Source: Butyrivibrio sp. (GTDB lineage: Bacteria; Bacillota; Clostridia; Lachnospirales; Lachnospiraceae). From it: a DNA stretch of 64,000 nucleotides. This document shows, piece after piece, positions 63,192 to 64,000 of this stretch. Every line of letters begins with the position of its first letter. Within the stretch, counting starts at the first letter, position 1. The DNA lies in contig JAFSQI010000001.1 in assembly GCA_017446685.1 (NCBI GenBank), positions 1 through 64,000 on the forward strand, given 5' to 3'. Under the pieces are notes generated by a model. The model saw nothing but the letters and a program-made list of their open reading frames with translations. It had not been told where the DNA came from and searched no databases. The position numbers and the translations under genes were made by a program.

Positions 63192-63968
63192 ATGATTTTT
63201 GATACACATGCTCATTATGATGATGAGCAATTTGATAAAGATCGTCACGATCTTCTTGCTTCTATGAAGGAGTCAGGGATAGGTCATATTGTTAATATTG
63301 GCGCTGACATGGTATCAAGTAAGAGAGCCTTGGAACTTGCCAATGAATATGAATATATCTATGCTGCAGTAGGTGTACACCCAAGTGATACAGAGCAATT
63401 GGAAGCCGATGATAAGGCAATTGAAGTGCTAGAACAATATTGCAGTAATGAGAAATGTGTTGCTGTTGGAGAAATCGGATTGGATTACCATTGGCCGGAC
63501 CCGTCTCCTGATATTCAAAAGAAATGGTTTATAAGACAGCTTGGACTTGCAAGGGAGAAAAAGTTACCGGTTGTTATACATTCAAGGGATGCAGCAGCTG
63601 ATACTCTACAAATAATGAAGCAAGAGCATGCTGAAGAAATCGGCGGCGTTGTTCATTGCTTTTCCTATTCAAAAGAAATAGCCAGACAATGCGTTGATAT
63701 GGGCTTTTATATTGGAATAGGAGGAGTGCTGACATTTAAAAATGGCAGAAAAATGGTTGAAGTTGTAAAAGAGATTCCAATGGAGAATATTTTGCTTGAA
63801 ACTGATTGCCCGTATCTTGCGCCCGAACCCTACAGAGGCAAGAGAAACAATTCTCTATATTTGCCCTATGTTGTCGAAAAAATGGCAGAGATAAAGGGAA
63901 TCAGTGTAGATAAAGTGATAAAAATAACTGAAGCCAATGCACTTGAAATGTATGGAATTCATGAATGA
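63192..63968 (+). CDS. TatD-family metal-dependent hydrolase
   Basis: The 258-aa protein is a complete TatD amidohydrolase. Metal ligands are visible in DTHAHYDD (His6, His8), GEIGLDYHW (Glu), VIHSRDA (His), VVHCFSYS (His) and LLETDCPYLAPEPYRG (Asp). TatD enzymes act as DNases or D-amino-acid-tRNA related hydrolases; exact role here unknown. In Firmicutes it often lies near metG or ksgA, but the right edge cuts off any such neighbour. Confidence 0.96.
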   Translation: MIFDTHAHYDDEQFDKDRHDLLASMKESGIGHIVNIGADMVSSKRALELANEYEYIYAAVGVHPSDTEQLEADDKAIEVLEQYCSNEKCVAVGEIGLDYHWPDPSPDIQKKWFIRQLGLAREKKLPVVIHSRDAAADTLQIMKQEHAEEIGGVVHCFSYSKEIARQCVDMGFYIGIGGVLTFKNGRKMVEVVKEIPMENILLETDCPYLAPEPYRGKRNNSLYLPYVVEKMAEIKGISVDKVIKITEANALEMYGIHE

Positions 63969-64000
63969 AATTTATGAATTTTTGAACTGAAATTTCGCTT

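Overview
The window looks like chromosome from a fibre-degrading, obligately anaerobic Firmicute of the Lachnospiraceae, most like Butyrivibrio or Pseudobutyrivibrio. The evidence is AT-rich DNA, Gram-positive style ribosome binding sites with frequent GTG and TTG starts, a T-box leader, a reverse rubrerythrin, the SUF order sufC-B-D-S-U, and xylan enzymes (GH51, GH10, GH43), one of them a very large secreted xylanase with C-terminal wall-binding repeats. The genus is an inference from gene content; no 16S or ribosomal protein gene is present.

Layout. 1-420: a T-box leader on the minus strand whose gene lies left of the window, next to one copy of a 74-bp hairpin repeat. 583-4403: a leader peptide, an attenuator-like terminator and a heterodimeric ABC exporter pair. 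4558-10879: AEC permease, membrane-anchored alpha/beta hydrolase, GH51 arabinofuranosidase, MATE exporter, SLC13-type permease. 11033-14788: modular GH10 xylanase. 14902-19004: TSCPD protein, MurG-type transferase, MBOAT acyltransferase and SGNH-like partner. 19213-21457 (minus): luxS, mtnN and an RpiR-type regulator. 21845-25219: reverse rubrerythrin, pgi, GH43. 25420-34446: two two-component systems around an RluA enzyme, an O-antigen ligase-like protein and a VTC-domain/DUF4956 pair. 34732-40829: DUF3810, DUF1622, aldo/keto reductase, two lipoproteins, a Fur-family regulator with a metal permease and a Fur-like box, and tRNA-Gly.

40860-53650 is accessory. It has two PD-(D/E)XK (Rpn-like) genes, a variant metallo-beta-lactamase-fold gene, about 1.2 kb of decayed coding DNA, and a strongly AT-rich surface polysaccharide cluster (four glycosyltransferases, a Wzy-like polymerase, a Wzx-like flippase). 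That cluster ends inside the second copy of the 74-bp repeat and is followed by another decayed gene.

53650-58771 is the SUF iron-sulfur operon. 58937-62789 holds a TetR-type regulator, a protein that looks like a radical-SAM paralogue without its cluster cysteines, a genuine radical SAM protein and a YgjP-type metallopeptidase. tRNA-Lys and tatD close the window.

Most unusual items: the cysteine-less radical-SAM paralogue beside the intact enzyme; a 29-bp palindrome repeated at nearly the same distance upstream of the TetR and radical SAM genes; the attenuation leader of the ABC exporter; the 74-bp three-hairpin repeat; and the accessory island with a recurrent promoter-like module, a mini-ORF overlapping the MBL gene and several stop-interrupted genes.
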